From JAFAYN01 sp963733105 (GTDB taxonomy: Bacteria; Gemmatimonadota; Gemmatimonadetes; Longimicrobiales; Longimicrobiaceae): a stretch of DNA of 64,000 bases. The position numbers and the translations under genes were made by a program. Below, one piece after another: positions 36,970 through 45,004 of the stretch (position 1 is the stretch's first letter; the number at the start of each line of letters is the position of its first letter). Under the pieces are notes generated by a model. The model was not told the DNA's origin. It worked only from the letters and a program-made list of their open reading frames with translations, and searched no databases. Location: contig CAVTCB010000003.1 in NCBI GenBank assembly GCA_963733105.1, positions 186,001 through 250,000 of the forward strand, given 5' to 3'.

Positions 36970-38187
36970 CTACCCGCCCCGCGTCCAGAGGAGCGCCGCG
37001 CCCTCGGTGCGCAGCGTCAGCACCGCGTCCGCGCCTTCCACCGCGCGCCCGGAGCGCAGGTGCGCCACCACCAGCGGCGCGGCGCCGCGGAGCGCCTCCA
37101 CGTCGCCGGGGGGGGCGTCGCGCACGTCCACGGTGAGCGCGTCCAGCCCGAAGGGGCGGAGCGACTCGGCCGCCGCCACGGGCGACTCCCCCGCGGGGAT
37201 GACGATCTCCCCGCCGGGGCCGGCGGAGGCCCGGTCGGAAAGGTGCACGCAGCGCGGCGCGCGCTCCAGGAGGAGCTCGGGGAGGCCGTGCATGGCCCGC
37301 TCCAGCTCCTCGTCCCCCACCCCCACCCCGCCCGGCCGGGCCTCCACCAGCACGGGCCCGTGGAGCAGCGCACCGGCCACGGCCTCGCGCGCCTCCGGCT
37401 CCACGCGGGCGGCCGGTGCGTGCGCGGCCTCCCCGCCGGTGACGCGGGCCGCCCACTCCAGCGAGGCGGCGTCGCCCACCAGGTGGCACTCCACGGTCCA
37501 CCCCGCCCCGGGAACGGCGACGCGCGCCGGCCAGCGGCGCACCCCCCCGGAGCCGCCCGGCGGGTCGGGGAAGGGGGTGACCATCTGGCGCAGCTCGGGG
37601 AGCGGGTCGGCGTCCAGCACGCGGTGGGTGACGGCGCCGCGGCGCGACCACGCCTCCGCCCGCCCGGAGCGCACGGACACTCCCACCGCCTCGGCCCCGG
37701 ACTCCAGCGCCTCCACCAGGAAGCGGAGGAGGGGGACGGGGGCGGCGTCGGGCTCGCCGTGCACGGCGTCGATCAGGGCGCGGATGATGGCGGGGGTGGA
37801 GAGCGCCGCCTCCACGTTGGCGGCGCCCGTGTACTGCTGCACCTCGATCAGGCGCCCCAGGTCGCGCGGGTCGGCCAGCACCACGGTCACGGTGTCGCCG
37901 TCGCGGAGCACGGGGAGCACCAGGTGCTCGCGCGCCCACCCCGGGGGCACGCGGGCGGCCACGGAGCGGTCGATGCTGTCGGGGCGGAGGTTGACGAAGG
38001 GGAGGTCGTACTGGTCGGCGAGCCCCCACTTCACCTCCGCGGGGGTGGCCATCTCCAGCGCCACCAGGGCGTCGCCGAAGTAGCCGCCGCGGTCGCGCTG
38101 GTAGGCGAGCGCGCGCTCCACGTCCTCGGGGGAGATCCGGCCGAGGCCGACCAGGATCTCCCCGATGGGTGTGCTCCTCTTTCGCAT
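36970..38187 (-). CDS. MshEN (GspE/PilB N-terminal) domain protein lacking the ATPase
   Basis: A 405-residue protein. Residues 5 to about 135 form a PilB/GspE N-terminal MshEN domain (IGEILVGLGRISPEDVERAL, YFGDALVALEMATPAEVKWG, DLPFVNLRPDSIDRSVAARV, LVLPVLRDGDTVTVVLADP), which in MshE binds cyclic di-GMP. The remaining 270 residues contain no Walker motif and resemble nothing I can name, apart from a faint likeness to the N-terminal domain shared by PilT/PilB ATPases. The gene is 4 bases upstream of pilT, so it probably acts on pilus motors, perhaps as a c-di-GMP-responsive adaptor; that role is inference. The ATG at 38187 is preceded by a GAGGAG stretch. Confidence 0.75.
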   Translation of the reverse strand: MRKRSTPIGEILVGLGRISPEDVERALAYQRDRGGYFGDALVALEMATPAEVKWGLADQYDLPFVNLRPDSIDRSVAARVPPGWAREHLVLPVLRDGDTVTVVLADPRDLGRLIEVQQYTGAANVEAALSTPAIIRALIDAVHGEPDAAPVPLLRFLVEALESGAEAVGVSVRSGRAEAWSRRGAVTHRVLDADPLPELRQMVTPFPDPPGGSGGVRRWPARVAVPGAGWTVECHLVGDAASLEWAARVTGGEAAHAPAARVEPEAREAVAGALLHGPVLVEARPGGVGVGDEELERAMHGLPELLLERAPRCVHLSDRASAGPGGEIVIPAGESPVAAAESLRPFGLDALTVDVRDAPPGDVEALRGAAPLVVAHLRSGRAVEGADAVLTLRTEGAALLWTRGG

Positions 38188-38223
38188 GCTTTGGGTCCGG
38201 GTTGGACGGGCTGCCGGCGGGGT

Positions 38224-39288
38224 CTACGCCCCCTCCGCCCCCAAGTATCGGCAGATGGCGTCGCCGGCCGCAGCGGTCCCCAGCGAGCCGCCCAGGTCCG
38301 GGGTGGTGGCGCCGTCGTGGATGGCGCGGCGCACGGCGGCCTCCACGCGCTCCGCCTCCGCCGGGCGTCCCAGGTGGCGGAGCATCAGCGCCGCGGTGAG
38401 GATGGCGGCGAAGGGGTTGGCCTGGTCCTTCCCCGCCAGGTCCGGCGCCGAGCCGTGCACCGGCTCGAAGAGCGAGACCCGCCCCGGGTGGATGTTCCCC
38501 GACGCGGAGAGCCCCAGCCCCCCCGCGAGCTGCGACCCCAGGTCGGAGAGGATGTCGCCGAACAGGTTCCCGGTCACGATCACGCGGTAGCGCTCCGGCC
38601 GCCGCACCATGTCCATGGCCAGCATGTCCACGTAGAGCGCCTCGGCCTGGATCTCCGGGTACTCCGCCGCCACCTCCTTGAACACGCGCCTCCAGAGCCC
38701 GCCGGCGTGCTCCATGGCGTTGGCCTTGTCCGACATGGTCACGCGCTCCAGCCCGTGGGCGCGCGCGTGGTCGAACGCCGCGCGGACGATGCGCTCCACC
38801 CCCTTGCGGGTGTTCACGTCCTCCTGCACCGCCACCTCGTCCGGCGTCCCCTTCTTGAACACCCCGCCCATCCCCACGTACACCCCCTCCGTGTTCTCGC
38901 GGAAGATCACGAAGTCCACGTCCTTTTCGCCCTTGTCGCGGAGCGGGGTGAGGTCGGGGTGGAGGAGCTTCACCGGGCGGAAGTTGACGTACAGGTCCAG
39001 GCGGAAGCGGAGCCCCAGGAGGATGTCGCGGGCGTGCTCGTTCCCGGGGACGCGGGCGGGGTCGCCCATGGCGCCCAGGAGGATGGCGTCGTAGTTGGAG
39101 GCCAGCTCCGCGAACTCGTCGTCGGTGAGGGTGACACCGGTGGCGAGGTAGTGGTCGGCGCCGTGGGGCCACTCCACCATCTCCAGCTCGGGGCCGGTCC
39201 CGGCGGTCGCCTGCCGGAGCACCTTGACGGCCTCGCGCGTGACCTCCTTGCCGACGCCGTCTCCTGCGATCACCGCGATGCGGGGCAT
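38224..39288 (-). CDS. isocitrate/isopropylmalate dehydrogenase family protein
   Basis: A 354-residue metal-dependent beta-decarboxylating dehydrogenase. N-terminal IAVIAGDGVGKEVTREAVKVL, then LLGAMGDP, LRFRLDLYVNFRPVKLL with substrate arginines, FVIFRENTEGVYVGMGG, VTMSDKANAMEHAGGLW with the catalytic lysine, YVDMLAMDMVRRPERYRVIV with metal Asp, GNLFGDILSDLGSQLAGGLG and EPVHGSAPDLAGKDQANP. Chain length fits 3-isopropylmalate dehydrogenase (LeuB), but the ENTEGVY loop is also seen in homoisocitrate and tartrate dehydrogenases, so the substrate is open. It is 36 bases upstream of the MshEN gene and has no leucine genes beside it. Confidence 0.85.
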   Translation of the reverse strand: MPRIAVIAGDGVGKEVTREAVKVLRQATAGTGPELEMVEWPHGADHYLATGVTLTDDEFAELASNYDAILLGAMGDPARVPGNEHARDILLGLRFRLDLYVNFRPVKLLHPDLTPLRDKGEKDVDFVIFRENTEGVYVGMGGVFKKGTPDEVAVQEDVNTRKGVERIVRAAFDHARAHGLERVTMSDKANAMEHAGGLWRRVFKEVAAEYPEIQAEALYVDMLAMDMVRRPERYRVIVTGNLFGDILSDLGSQLAGGLGLSASGNIHPGRVSLFEPVHGSAPDLAGKDQANPFAAILTAALMLRHLGRPAEAERVEAAVRRAIHDGATTPDLGGSLGTAAAGDAICRYLGAEGA

Positions 39289-39402
39289 TTGCCGTCTTCC
39301 TTGTTCCGGGACATGGCGAGTTTGGACAGGCGGCGAAGTTATCCGGCGGCGGGAAGGGGAGTCAAGCTCGTGGGGCCGCTCCAGAGCCGGGTGGGGGCGC
39401 GG

Positions 39403-39442
39403 TTCTCCCCTCCCCTGCTTGCGGGGGAGGGGCCGGGGGTGG
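39403..39442 (+). repeat. R5 C-rich/G-rich hairpin repeat, copy 3
   Basis: CTCCCCTCCCCTGCTTGCGG followed by GGGAGGGGCCGGGGGTGG, in the gap between the zinc-ribbon gene stop (39448) and the dehydrogenase start. The stem and the CCGGGGG tail match the two other copies. Confidence 0.65.
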
Positions 39443-39447
39443 GAGCC

Positions 39448-40101
39448 TCAGCCCGCCTGCCCCTGCCCCGTCCCGCACCCCACGCAGAACTTCCACTCCG
39501 GCTCCACCATCTCCCCGCACGCGCGGCAGGGGAGCGCGCGCTGCGTGGCGCCGCAGAAGGGGCAGAAGCGCACCTCGCGGTCCTCCGGGAGCGGCGAGTG
39601 GCAGCTCCGGCACAGGCTGGGGCGGCGGGGGGGCTGCGGGAACACCTCCACGACCGGTACCGCGGCGGCGGAGGGCGCGGCTGGCGGAGAGGGAGCCGGC
39701 TGCGCGGCGGGCGCCTGCGGCGCGGGACGGGGCTCGGGAGCCGGGGGCGGGCCGTCGGGGAGCGTGGCCTCGGAAGGGGAAGGGGCGGGGTTCAGGTGCA
39801 CCCCCACCGCCGCGTAGTCGCGGTACAGCCCCAGGATCGGGTTGGGGGCGCGCAGCTCCTTCGCCAGCTCCTCCTGCACCTGCGGCACGTTCAGCGACAC
39901 GTAGCCGCGCTCCCCCGCCAGAAGGCGCAGCAGCGCGTGCTCGTACTCCGGCAGCTCCGCGAACCCCAGGTCCACGCGCGTGGCGCGGTAGGGGACCAGG
40001 TGCTGGTAGATCTCCGCGATGGTCAGCTCCCACGCGGAGCCGGGACGCTCGCGGCGGAGCGTCTCCACGAGCCGCCAGTACAGGCGATCGAGCGGGTCCA
40101 T
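39448..40101 (-). CDS. zinc-ribbon protein of unknown function
   Basis: A 217-residue protein. Residues 1-105 are an alpha/beta domain (MDPLDRLYWRLVETLRRERP; IAEIYQHLVPYR; GYVSLNVPQVQEELAKELR). A Pro/Ala-rich linker at about 106-160 follows, and the C-terminus carries two zinc ribbons with paired CxxC knuckles: CRSCHSPLPEDREVRFCPFC and CRACGEMVEPEWKFCVGC. There is no signal peptide. It lies 27 bases behind a TPR membrane protein gene in the same direction and may be co-transcribed. Zinc ribbons next to TPR proteins often form scaffold or regulatory pairs; no precise role can be stated. Confidence 0.75.
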   Translation of the reverse strand: MDPLDRLYWRLVETLRRERPGSAWELTIAEIYQHLVPYRATRVDLGFAELPEYEHALLRLLAGERGYVSLNVPQVQEELAKELRAPNPILGLYRDYAAVGVHLNPAPSPSEATLPDGPPPAPEPRPAPQAPAAQPAPSPPAAPSAAAVPVVEVFPQPPRRPSLCRSCHSPLPEDREVRFCPFCGATQRALPCRACGEMVEPEWKFCVGCGTGQGQAG

Positions 40102-40128
40102 TCGGGCTTCGTCCGGGAGAAAGGAGGG

Positions 40129-41148
40129 CTACTGCACGGCGGGCTGCGGCGGCTGCGCCCCGCTCTCCAGGGCGCGCACCTCCGGGGGCGCGCCGGCGAG
40201 CACCCGCTCCGCCGCCGCGTGGTTCCCCGTGGCGCGGAGAGCCCGCACCAGGCCGAGCCACCCCTCCGCCGACTCGCCGTCCAGCCGGAGGGCGCTGCGG
40301 AAGCGCTCCACCGCCTCCGCCGGGCGCCCCGTGTCCAGGAGGAGGAAGCCCAGCTCGCGGTGCAGCCCCGCGTCCTGCGGCGCCGCCTCCAGGCCCCTGC
40401 GGATCTCCGCCAGCGACTCCTGCGGGCGCCCCGCGCGCCGGTGGATGCGCGCCAGGTACAGGCGCGGGCGGGGGTCCTCCGGGTTCTCCTCGGCGTAGCG
40501 GCGGAAGCGCTCCACCGCCTCCGCCGGGCGCCCGCCGCTGAAGGCGGCGATCCCCTCCTGAAGCCCGTCGTCCCCGCGCCCCCGGAGCAGCGCCACCGCC
40601 GCCACCGCCACCAGGAGCACCACCGCCAGCACTCCCCAGAGCGCCCCGCGCCCGCGCGACCGCGTCGCGGGGGGGACGGAGTGGACCAGCGTCTCGTCCT
40701 CCACGAAGGGGGGCTCCTCGGGCGTCGGGACCGGCGCGGGGGGCGGGGCCGCCGCCTCCCACTCCACCCGCTCCGCCACCCGCAGCGCCAGCTCCGCGTC
40801 CGCCTCCTCCGCGCCCGCTCCCTCGCGCACCCGGCGCGCGCGCGCCGCCAGGTCGTGGAAGGCCGCCGCCAGCTCGATGGAGATGCGGTCGCGGCGGCGC
40901 AGCTCCGACACCAGGTCGGCCGCGGGGAGCTCGTCCGGGGCGAGCGCCTGGAGGCGCAGCTCCAGGGGGACGTGGGGGTCGTCGCGGAGGAGCCGGCGGA
41001 GCGACGCCTCCACCGCGTCCGCCACCTCCAGCAGGGCGCCCGAGCGCCCGGCGCCGTCCGGCGCCCCGCCCCGGAGCGCCGCCAGCGCCCCCGACGCTCC
41101 CCGCAGCGGCTTCAGCGCCGCCTCCGCTCCCCCGTTGCTCCCGTCCAC
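40129..41148 (-). CDS. TPR-repeat protein with one transmembrane helix
   Basis: A 339-residue protein. Residues 1-160 are cytoplasmic, helical and Pro-rich towards the end. One transmembrane helix spans about 169-188 (GALWGVLAVVLLVAVAAVALL), and residues 196-325 form four tetratricopeptide repeats (LQEGIAAFSGGRPAEAVERF; PRLYLARIHRRAGRPQESLA; LHRELGFLLLDTGRPAEAVE; GWLGLVRALRATGNHAAAER). The start is the GTG at 41148, chosen because AGGGGAGG precedes it at the right distance; the same frame stays open upstream. TPR regions mediate protein contact, here probably in the periplasm. Its neighbour downstream is a zinc-ribbon gene. Confidence 0.78.
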   Translation of the reverse strand: MDGSNGGAEAALKPLRGASGALAALRGGAPDGAGRSGALLEVADAVEASLRRLLRDDPHVPLELRLQALAPDELPAADLVSELRRRDRISIELAAAFHDLAARARRVREGAGAEEADAELALRVAERVEWEAAAPPPAPVPTPEEPPFVEDETLVHSVPPATRSRGRGALWGVLAVVLLVAVAAVALLRGRGDDGLQEGIAAFSGGRPAEAVERFRRYAEENPEDPRPRLYLARIHRRAGRPQESLAEIRRGLEAAPQDAGLHRELGFLLLDTGRPAEAVERFRSALRLDGESAEGWLGLVRALRATGNHAAAERVLAGAPPEVRALESGAQPPQPAVQ

Positions 41149-41185
41149 GCGCGCCTCCCCTTGCAGTGGTCCCCGCGGCACGGAC

Positions 41186-41218
41186 GAAGAAAGGTCCCGC
41201 GCCTGCCCGCGGGACCCT
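41186..41218 (-). terminator. hairpin terminator of the TPR gene at 41262
   Basis: GGTCCCGCG pairs with CGCGGGACC (41193-41201 with 41208-41216), then TTTCTTC on the minus strand, 44 bases past the stop. Confidence 0.7.
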
Positions 41219-41261
41219 TGCAAGGAACGGGCACCCGCGCGGGGCCCGGCGTCCGGTTCCG

Positions 41262-42392
41262 TCAGCTCTCGATGTCCAGCAGCCCCAGCCGCGCGCTCCC
41301 CCGGAGGAACGACTCCGCGTCCTCCCAGGCCAGGCGCACCCCCGTGCGGGCGCGGATCGACTCCGCCGCGCGCACCATGTACGCCGCCAGCGAGTCGCCC
41401 GGGTGCGAGGAGGCGTCGCGCATGGCGCACACGATGTCGTCCCAGCTCCCGCTGAACACCGTCCCCTCCTGGGTGCGCACCCGGTGCGTCCCGCTCTGCA
41501 GCGCCAGCGGCGCCTGCGCGGGCGGGAGGGCCCGGGTGAGGCGCTCCACCGGCTCCACCAGCGCCACGGAGCGCTCGCCGGGCTCCTCGCCGCCGGCCTC
41601 GAAGGAGGCTTCCACCTCGGCCAGGAGGTGCTCGATCTCGTCCGGCTCCCCCTCCAGCTCCTCCAGCCGCTCGCGCCAGGGGCCGAACGCGTCGTCCGTC
41701 TCCGAGAACCCCTGCAGGGAGCACTTCAGGTCGATGTAGCGCCACACCGAGAGCGTGTCCCAGTGCTCCTGCGGCGGCACCCGCTCCAGCTCCCGGAGCG
41801 CCCCCGCCGCGTCGCCGCGGTCGTACAGGAGGTGGGCCAGGTAGATGCGGGCTTCGTGCAGCGCCGGGTCCAGGCGGAGGGAGCGCCGCAGCTCGCGCCG
41901 CGCCCCGATGTCGTCGCCCAGGGCGTGCAGCGTGTATCCCCGCGCAGCCGCCACCTCGGCGTTGTCGGCGTGGGCCGCCACCAGCGCGGTGAAGCGGTGC
42001 CGCGCGTGGGTGAAGAGCCCCTCGCGGTACAGCGCCCGTCCCACCGCCAGCCCGATCTCCAGGTCGTCGGAGAGCCCCATTGCGTCGATGCGCCCGAAGC
42101 AGCGGAGCGCCCCCTCCACGTCGCCGAACTTGAGGAGCGTCTCGCCGAGGCCCACCCAGGCGTCCTCGTACTCCTCGTCGATCTCCAGCGCCGTCTCGAA
42201 CGACCCGCGCGCCCACGCGTACTCCTCGCGGGCGATGCGCACGTACCCCACCCCCACGTGCAGGAGAGCCGAGTCGGGGTGCTGGCGGATGCCCTCGCGG
42301 AGCACCTCCAGCGCAACGTCGTACTCGCCGGTCTCGTAGAAGCGGTGCGCCCGCTCGTCGTATTCTTCGGAGCTGAGGAAGGGATTCGCCAT
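41262..42392 (-). CDS. soluble TPR-repeat protein
   Basis: A 376-residue protein starting MANPFLSSEEYDERAHRFYE. Residues 10 to about 225 hold six tetratricopeptide repeats (YETGEYDVALEVLREGIRQH; AWARGSFETALEIDEEYEDA; LYREGLFTHARHRFTALVAA; LHALGDDIGARRELRRSLRL; LYDRGDAAGALRELERVPP). The C-terminal 120 residues form a separate acidic/helical domain (HRVRTQEGTVFSGSWDDIVC; LRGSARLGLLDIES) that I do not recognise. There is no signal peptide. The frame stays open upstream, but the ATG at 42392 fits best, with a CAGGACGAAG leader. It is transcribed divergently from the small gene at 42608; the AT-rich GGGAATATAATC at 42495-42506 in between is the likely promoter region. Confidence 0.8.
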   Translation of the reverse strand: MANPFLSSEEYDERAHRFYETGEYDVALEVLREGIRQHPDSALLHVGVGYVRIAREEYAWARGSFETALEIDEEYEDAWVGLGETLLKFGDVEGALRCFGRIDAMGLSDDLEIGLAVGRALYREGLFTHARHRFTALVAAHADNAEVAAARGYTLHALGDDIGARRELRRSLRLDPALHEARIYLAHLLYDRGDAAGALRELERVPPQEHWDTLSVWRYIDLKCSLQGFSETDDAFGPWRERLEELEGEPDEIEHLLAEVEASFEAGGEEPGERSVALVEPVERLTRALPPAQAPLALQSGTHRVRTQEGTVFSGSWDDIVCAMRDASSHPGDSLAAYMVRAAESIRARTGVRLAWEDAESFLRGSARLGLLDIES

Positions 42393-42607
42393 GAAAGCTT
42401 CGTCCTGCAGGCCGTTGACGCCGCGCCCGGGACCGGCCTGCCGGTCCGGGGCACCCGGCGCTCCCCGGCCGTGCCGGCCCGGAAAACGCCACCTGGGAAT
42501 ATAATCGGCACCGGTCCGGGCATCCACCCCCGCGGCGCGGGAACCGGTCTTGCGCGGGGGGTCGGGGGAGCGCATCTTTTCGCACCGCGTCCCGAGCCGA
42601 GGGAGAC

Positions 42608-42964
42608 ATGTTCAACTGGTTCCGCAAGCGCCTGAGCGGAGAGGCCCGCCGCAAGCTCCTCCTGGCCGCCGCCCGTTCGGAGGAGGCGATCATCGAGACC
42701 CACGTCGCCAACGCGCTCGACCTCCTGGAAGACCTGGGGGACGAGGTGGACCTCGACCGCGGGATCGAGCTGTACCTGGAGATGCTGTCGCTGGGCGACC
42801 CCCTCGCCTCGGTGGTCACCAACCGCGTCCTGGCGCAGGTGGAGAGCACCACCCCGCGCGGCGTGGTGGTGCGCGGCGGCCGCTTCGAGAACGTGTTCCG
42901 CGAGGAGCGGAAGGCCCGCGGCGGCGGCGGAGCCGGCGGCCAGAACCCCCGGAAGCGGCGCTAG
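42608..42964 (+). CDS. hypothetical protein (118 aa), helical N-terminus, basic tail
   Basis: A 118-residue protein. An amphipathic start, MFNWFRKRLSGEARRKLL, could touch the membrane or DNA. Helical stretches follow (ANALDLLEDLGDEVDLDRGI; LYLEMLSLGDPLASVVTNRV), then a Gly/Arg/Lys-rich disordered tail (ARGGGGAGGQNPRKRR). The ATG is preceded by CGAGGGAGAC. A textbook terminator starts 20 bases past the stop, so it is a single-gene transcription unit. I do not recognise the family. Confidence 0.7.
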   Translation: MFNWFRKRLSGEARRKLLLAAARSEEAIIETHVANALDLLEDLGDEVDLDRGIELYLEMLSLGDPLASVVTNRVLAQVESTTPRGVVVRGGRFENVFREERKARGGGGAGGQNPRKRR

Positions 42965-42984
42965 CCCCTTCCCTCCCCCGCGCG

Positions 42985-43022
42985 GCGCGGGCCGGCGACC
43001 TCGCCGGCCCGCGCTTTTTTTT
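42985..43022 (+). terminator. intrinsic terminator
   Basis: GCGCGGGCCGGCGA pairs exactly with TCGCCGGCCCGCGC around a 2-base loop and is followed by eight T. Confidence 0.95.
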
Positions 43023-43292
43023 CGTCCCTCCCCGCACTTCCCGCCACCGCCGGACGGCCCCCGACACCGTCCGGTTCTTTTACACCTCCCTCAACTCTTT
43101 GCTCCGCAGCCGCTTGCGCGCGGCGGGCACCCCGGGGTGTCCAGCTTCCGTACGCTCCGGGCTTCCCGCGCCGGCGGGCTCAACCCCGCGGAAACCCGCG
43201 CCGATACTGGATTTGTGGGGAGGGCGCGGGGCTGGACCGCGGGTTGCCTTGTACGGGTGCGGAATGAAGACCCCACCCACCCAGGACGAGCC

Positions 43293-43631
43293 ATGATCGC
43301 CCGAGCCAACCCCGCTCCGCTCCCGCACGCCGCCCCCGGCACGCCCTCGCTGGTGGGGAACAAGGTCCCGCTCCCGCACCGGTTCCACCTGACGGACGGG
43401 CGGAGCCTGACGGGCGACCTGCACAAGGCGCCGACCTCGCGGCTGGCGGACCACCTGTCCACGCTGAAGGGGTTCATCTCGGTGACCCACGCGCACTGCG
43501 AGAAGACGGGGACGGAGCTCCCCTACATCGTGCTGAACCAGGACCACGTCCTGTTCATCGAAGAGCTGCCCGCGCCGGAGCGTCCGGCGCGGGCACCCAC
43601 CCCGGGAGTCGGCTACAATGTTCCACGGTAG
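43293..43631 (+). CDS. small unknown protein coupled to an HD-GYP regulator
   Basis: A 112-residue soluble protein, MIARANPAPLPHAAPG at the start, with a core LPHRFHLTDGRSLTGDLHKA and THAHCEKTGTELPYIVLNQD that looks like a small all-beta domain ending in DHVLFIEEL. The start is the ATG at 43293 after CAGGACGAG. Its last 14 bases overlap the start of the HD-GYP gene, so the two are translationally coupled and likely work together. It has a single Cys and no export signal. The compact-strand pattern resembles small regulators of the DUF6812 kind, but I cannot prove that. Confidence 0.68.
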   Translation: MIARANPAPLPHAAPGTPSLVGNKVPLPHRFHLTDGRSLTGDLHKAPTSRLADHLSTLKGFISVTHAHCEKTGTELPYIVLNQDHVLFIEELPAPERPARAPTPGVGYNVPR

Positions 43632-44649
43632 GGTTCTGGTCGTGAGCGACCGCGACGACGTGGTCGCGGAGCTGGACCCCGTCATCCGCGCCGAGGGGCA
43701 CCTCACCCTCACCGTCCCCAGCGGGGCGGAGGCGCTCAACGTCTTCGAGGAAGGGATCATCCCGGACGTGGTGATCACCGACCTCGGCTCGGACGCGTCG
43801 CTGGAGGGGATCTCCTACCTGCAGCGCTTCCGGGAGCTCAACCAGCTCGGCCAGCACCTGGTGGTGGTGGAGCGGGACGCCCCCTTCTCCGGGACGGCCA
43901 CCTCCGGCGGCGGGGGCTCGGCCTTCCGGGTGGACGCGTTCGGCGTCCTCCCGCGCCCGCTGGACCGGGGCCAGGTGCGCGCCTCCATCGAGGGCGCCAT
44001 CGACCGCATCCGCATGGACCTCCAGTCGCTGCGCGGGGAGATGTTCCGCGAGACGGCGCGCCTGCAGCGGGCCATCCGCGAGGCGCAGCTGGAGATGGTG
44101 CGGGCGCTGGCCATGACCATGGAGGCCAAGGACCCCTACATGCACGGCCACTGCTCGCGCGTGGCGGAGCTGGCGCGGCGCGTGGGGGAGGAGCTGGAGG
44201 TGGGGGAGGAGGCGATCGAGCTGCTGCACACGGCGGCGCTCCTCCACGAGATCGGGAAGATGGGGGTGTCGCTGGACCTGCTGCACAAGACGACGCCGCT
44301 CACCCCGACGGAGCTGGAGCAGATCCGCTCGCACACCCGCGCCGGCGCGCAGATCGTGAGCGGGGTCCCCTCGCTGCGCCGCCTGGCGCCGCTCATCGAG
44401 AACCAGTACACCGACTACGCCGCGCTCCCGGACCGTATCCCGCCGGACACGCCGGAGTTCCTCCTGGCCGGGATCCTCCGCGTGGTGGACACCTACGACG
44501 CCATGACCTCGGACCGCTCCTACCGCGAGACGCTCCCCCGCGAGGTGTGGGAGTCGGTGCTCCGCAGCGGGGCCGGGAGCAAGTTCCACCCCGACGCGGT
44601 GGTGGCCTTCTTCCGCGTGGAGTGGCAGCTCGGCACCCCGGCGCGGTGA
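43618..44649 (+). CDS. receiver domain plus degenerate HD-GYP domain protein
   Basis: A 343-residue regulator. The receiver domain (1-125) keeps the phospho-acceptor Asp55 in VVITDLGSD. A coiled coil (135-165) leads to an HD-GYP fold (VRALAMTMEAKDPYMHGHCS; HTAALLHEIGKMGV; ILRVVDTYDAMTSDRSYRE). HD-GYP enzymes hydrolyse cyclic di-GMP. Here the signature HD is His210-Glu211 and the GYP loop HHExxDGxGYP is replaced by NQYTDYAALPDR, so the GYP triplet and its His pair are gone. Catalysis is therefore doubtful; a binding or adaptor role is more likely, inferred. It overlaps the upstream small gene by 14 bases and ends at a strong terminator. Confidence 0.85.
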   Translation: MFHGRVLVVSDRDDVVAELDPVIRAEGHLTLTVPSGAEALNVFEEGIIPDVVITDLGSDASLEGISYLQRFRELNQLGQHLVVVERDAPFSGTATSGGGGSAFRVDAFGVLPRPLDRGQVRASIEGAIDRIRMDLQSLRGEMFRETARLQRAIREAQLEMVRALAMTMEAKDPYMHGHCSRVAELARRVGEELEVGEEAIELLHTAALLHEIGKMGVSLDLLHKTTPLTPTELEQIRSHTRAGAQIVSGVPSLRRLAPLIENQYTDYAALPDRIPPDTPEFLLAGILRVVDTYDAMTSDRSYRETLPREVWESVLRSGAGSKFHPDAVVAFFRVEWQLGTPAR

Positions 44650-44673
44650 CGCGCCCGGGCCCGGACGCACGAA

Positions 44674-44705
44674 GGGGCGGCGCCGTCGCGGCGCCGCCCC
44701 TTTTT
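44674..44705 (+). terminator. intrinsic terminator
   Basis: GGGGCGGCGCC pairs exactly with GGCGCCGCCCC around GTCGC and is followed by five T. It is also usable by the opposing DUF3006 gene as a barrier. Confidence 0.92.
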
Positions 44706-44720
44706 GCGTGGGAGCCGATC

Positions 44721-45002
44721 TCAGAGGGCGAGGTCGCCGCCCGGGTCTGCGGCCCGGAGGCCGTCCAGGATCTCCGCGGCCTCGCGGCGGGCCGCCGCGG
44801 TGGCGGCGCGGTCCACCCGCAGCTCCACGCTCCGCTCCCCCGCCCCGTCCCGCACCCGCGCCTCCACCACGTCCCCCTCCCCCACCCCTTCCGGGAGGAG
44901 CCAGCGCGGGAGGTCGAGCACGGGGCCGCCGTCCAGGCGCACCACCGCCAGCTCTCCCTCGATCCGGTCCACCGCCAGGCGGTGCCGGCCGGACTCCGGC
45001 AA
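44721..45002 (-). CDS. DUF3006-like protein
   Basis: A 93-residue protein with the DUF3006 core LAVDRIEGELAVVRLDGG, then DLPRWLLPEGVGEGDVVEAR and an Arg/Glu/Ala-rich helix (RREAAEILDGLRAADPG). DUF3006 genes often stand beside ComEC or metallo-beta-lactamase genes, and that is the case here: comEC, an HExxH protein, fbp and this gene run in one overlapping set. The start is uncertain: the TTG at 45002 gives LPESGRHRLAVDRIEG, 2 bases past the fbp stop, while a GTG at 44972 gives VDRIEG directly. It is soluble, and no catalytic role is known. Confidence 0.72.
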   Translation of the reverse strand: MPESGRHRLAVDRIEGELAVVRLDGGPVLDLPRWLLPEGVGEGDVVEARVRDGAGERSVELRVDRAATAAARREAAEILDGLRAADPGGDLAL

Positions 45003-45004
45003 GC

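Noticed and set aside
36823..41739. A 1638-residue plus-strand open frame across pilT, leuB-like and TPR genes.
   Set aside because: It is antisense to several clear minus-strand genes, has Arg/Ala/His/Gly-rich low-complexity translation and no family motif; long stop-free frames are expected at this GC content.
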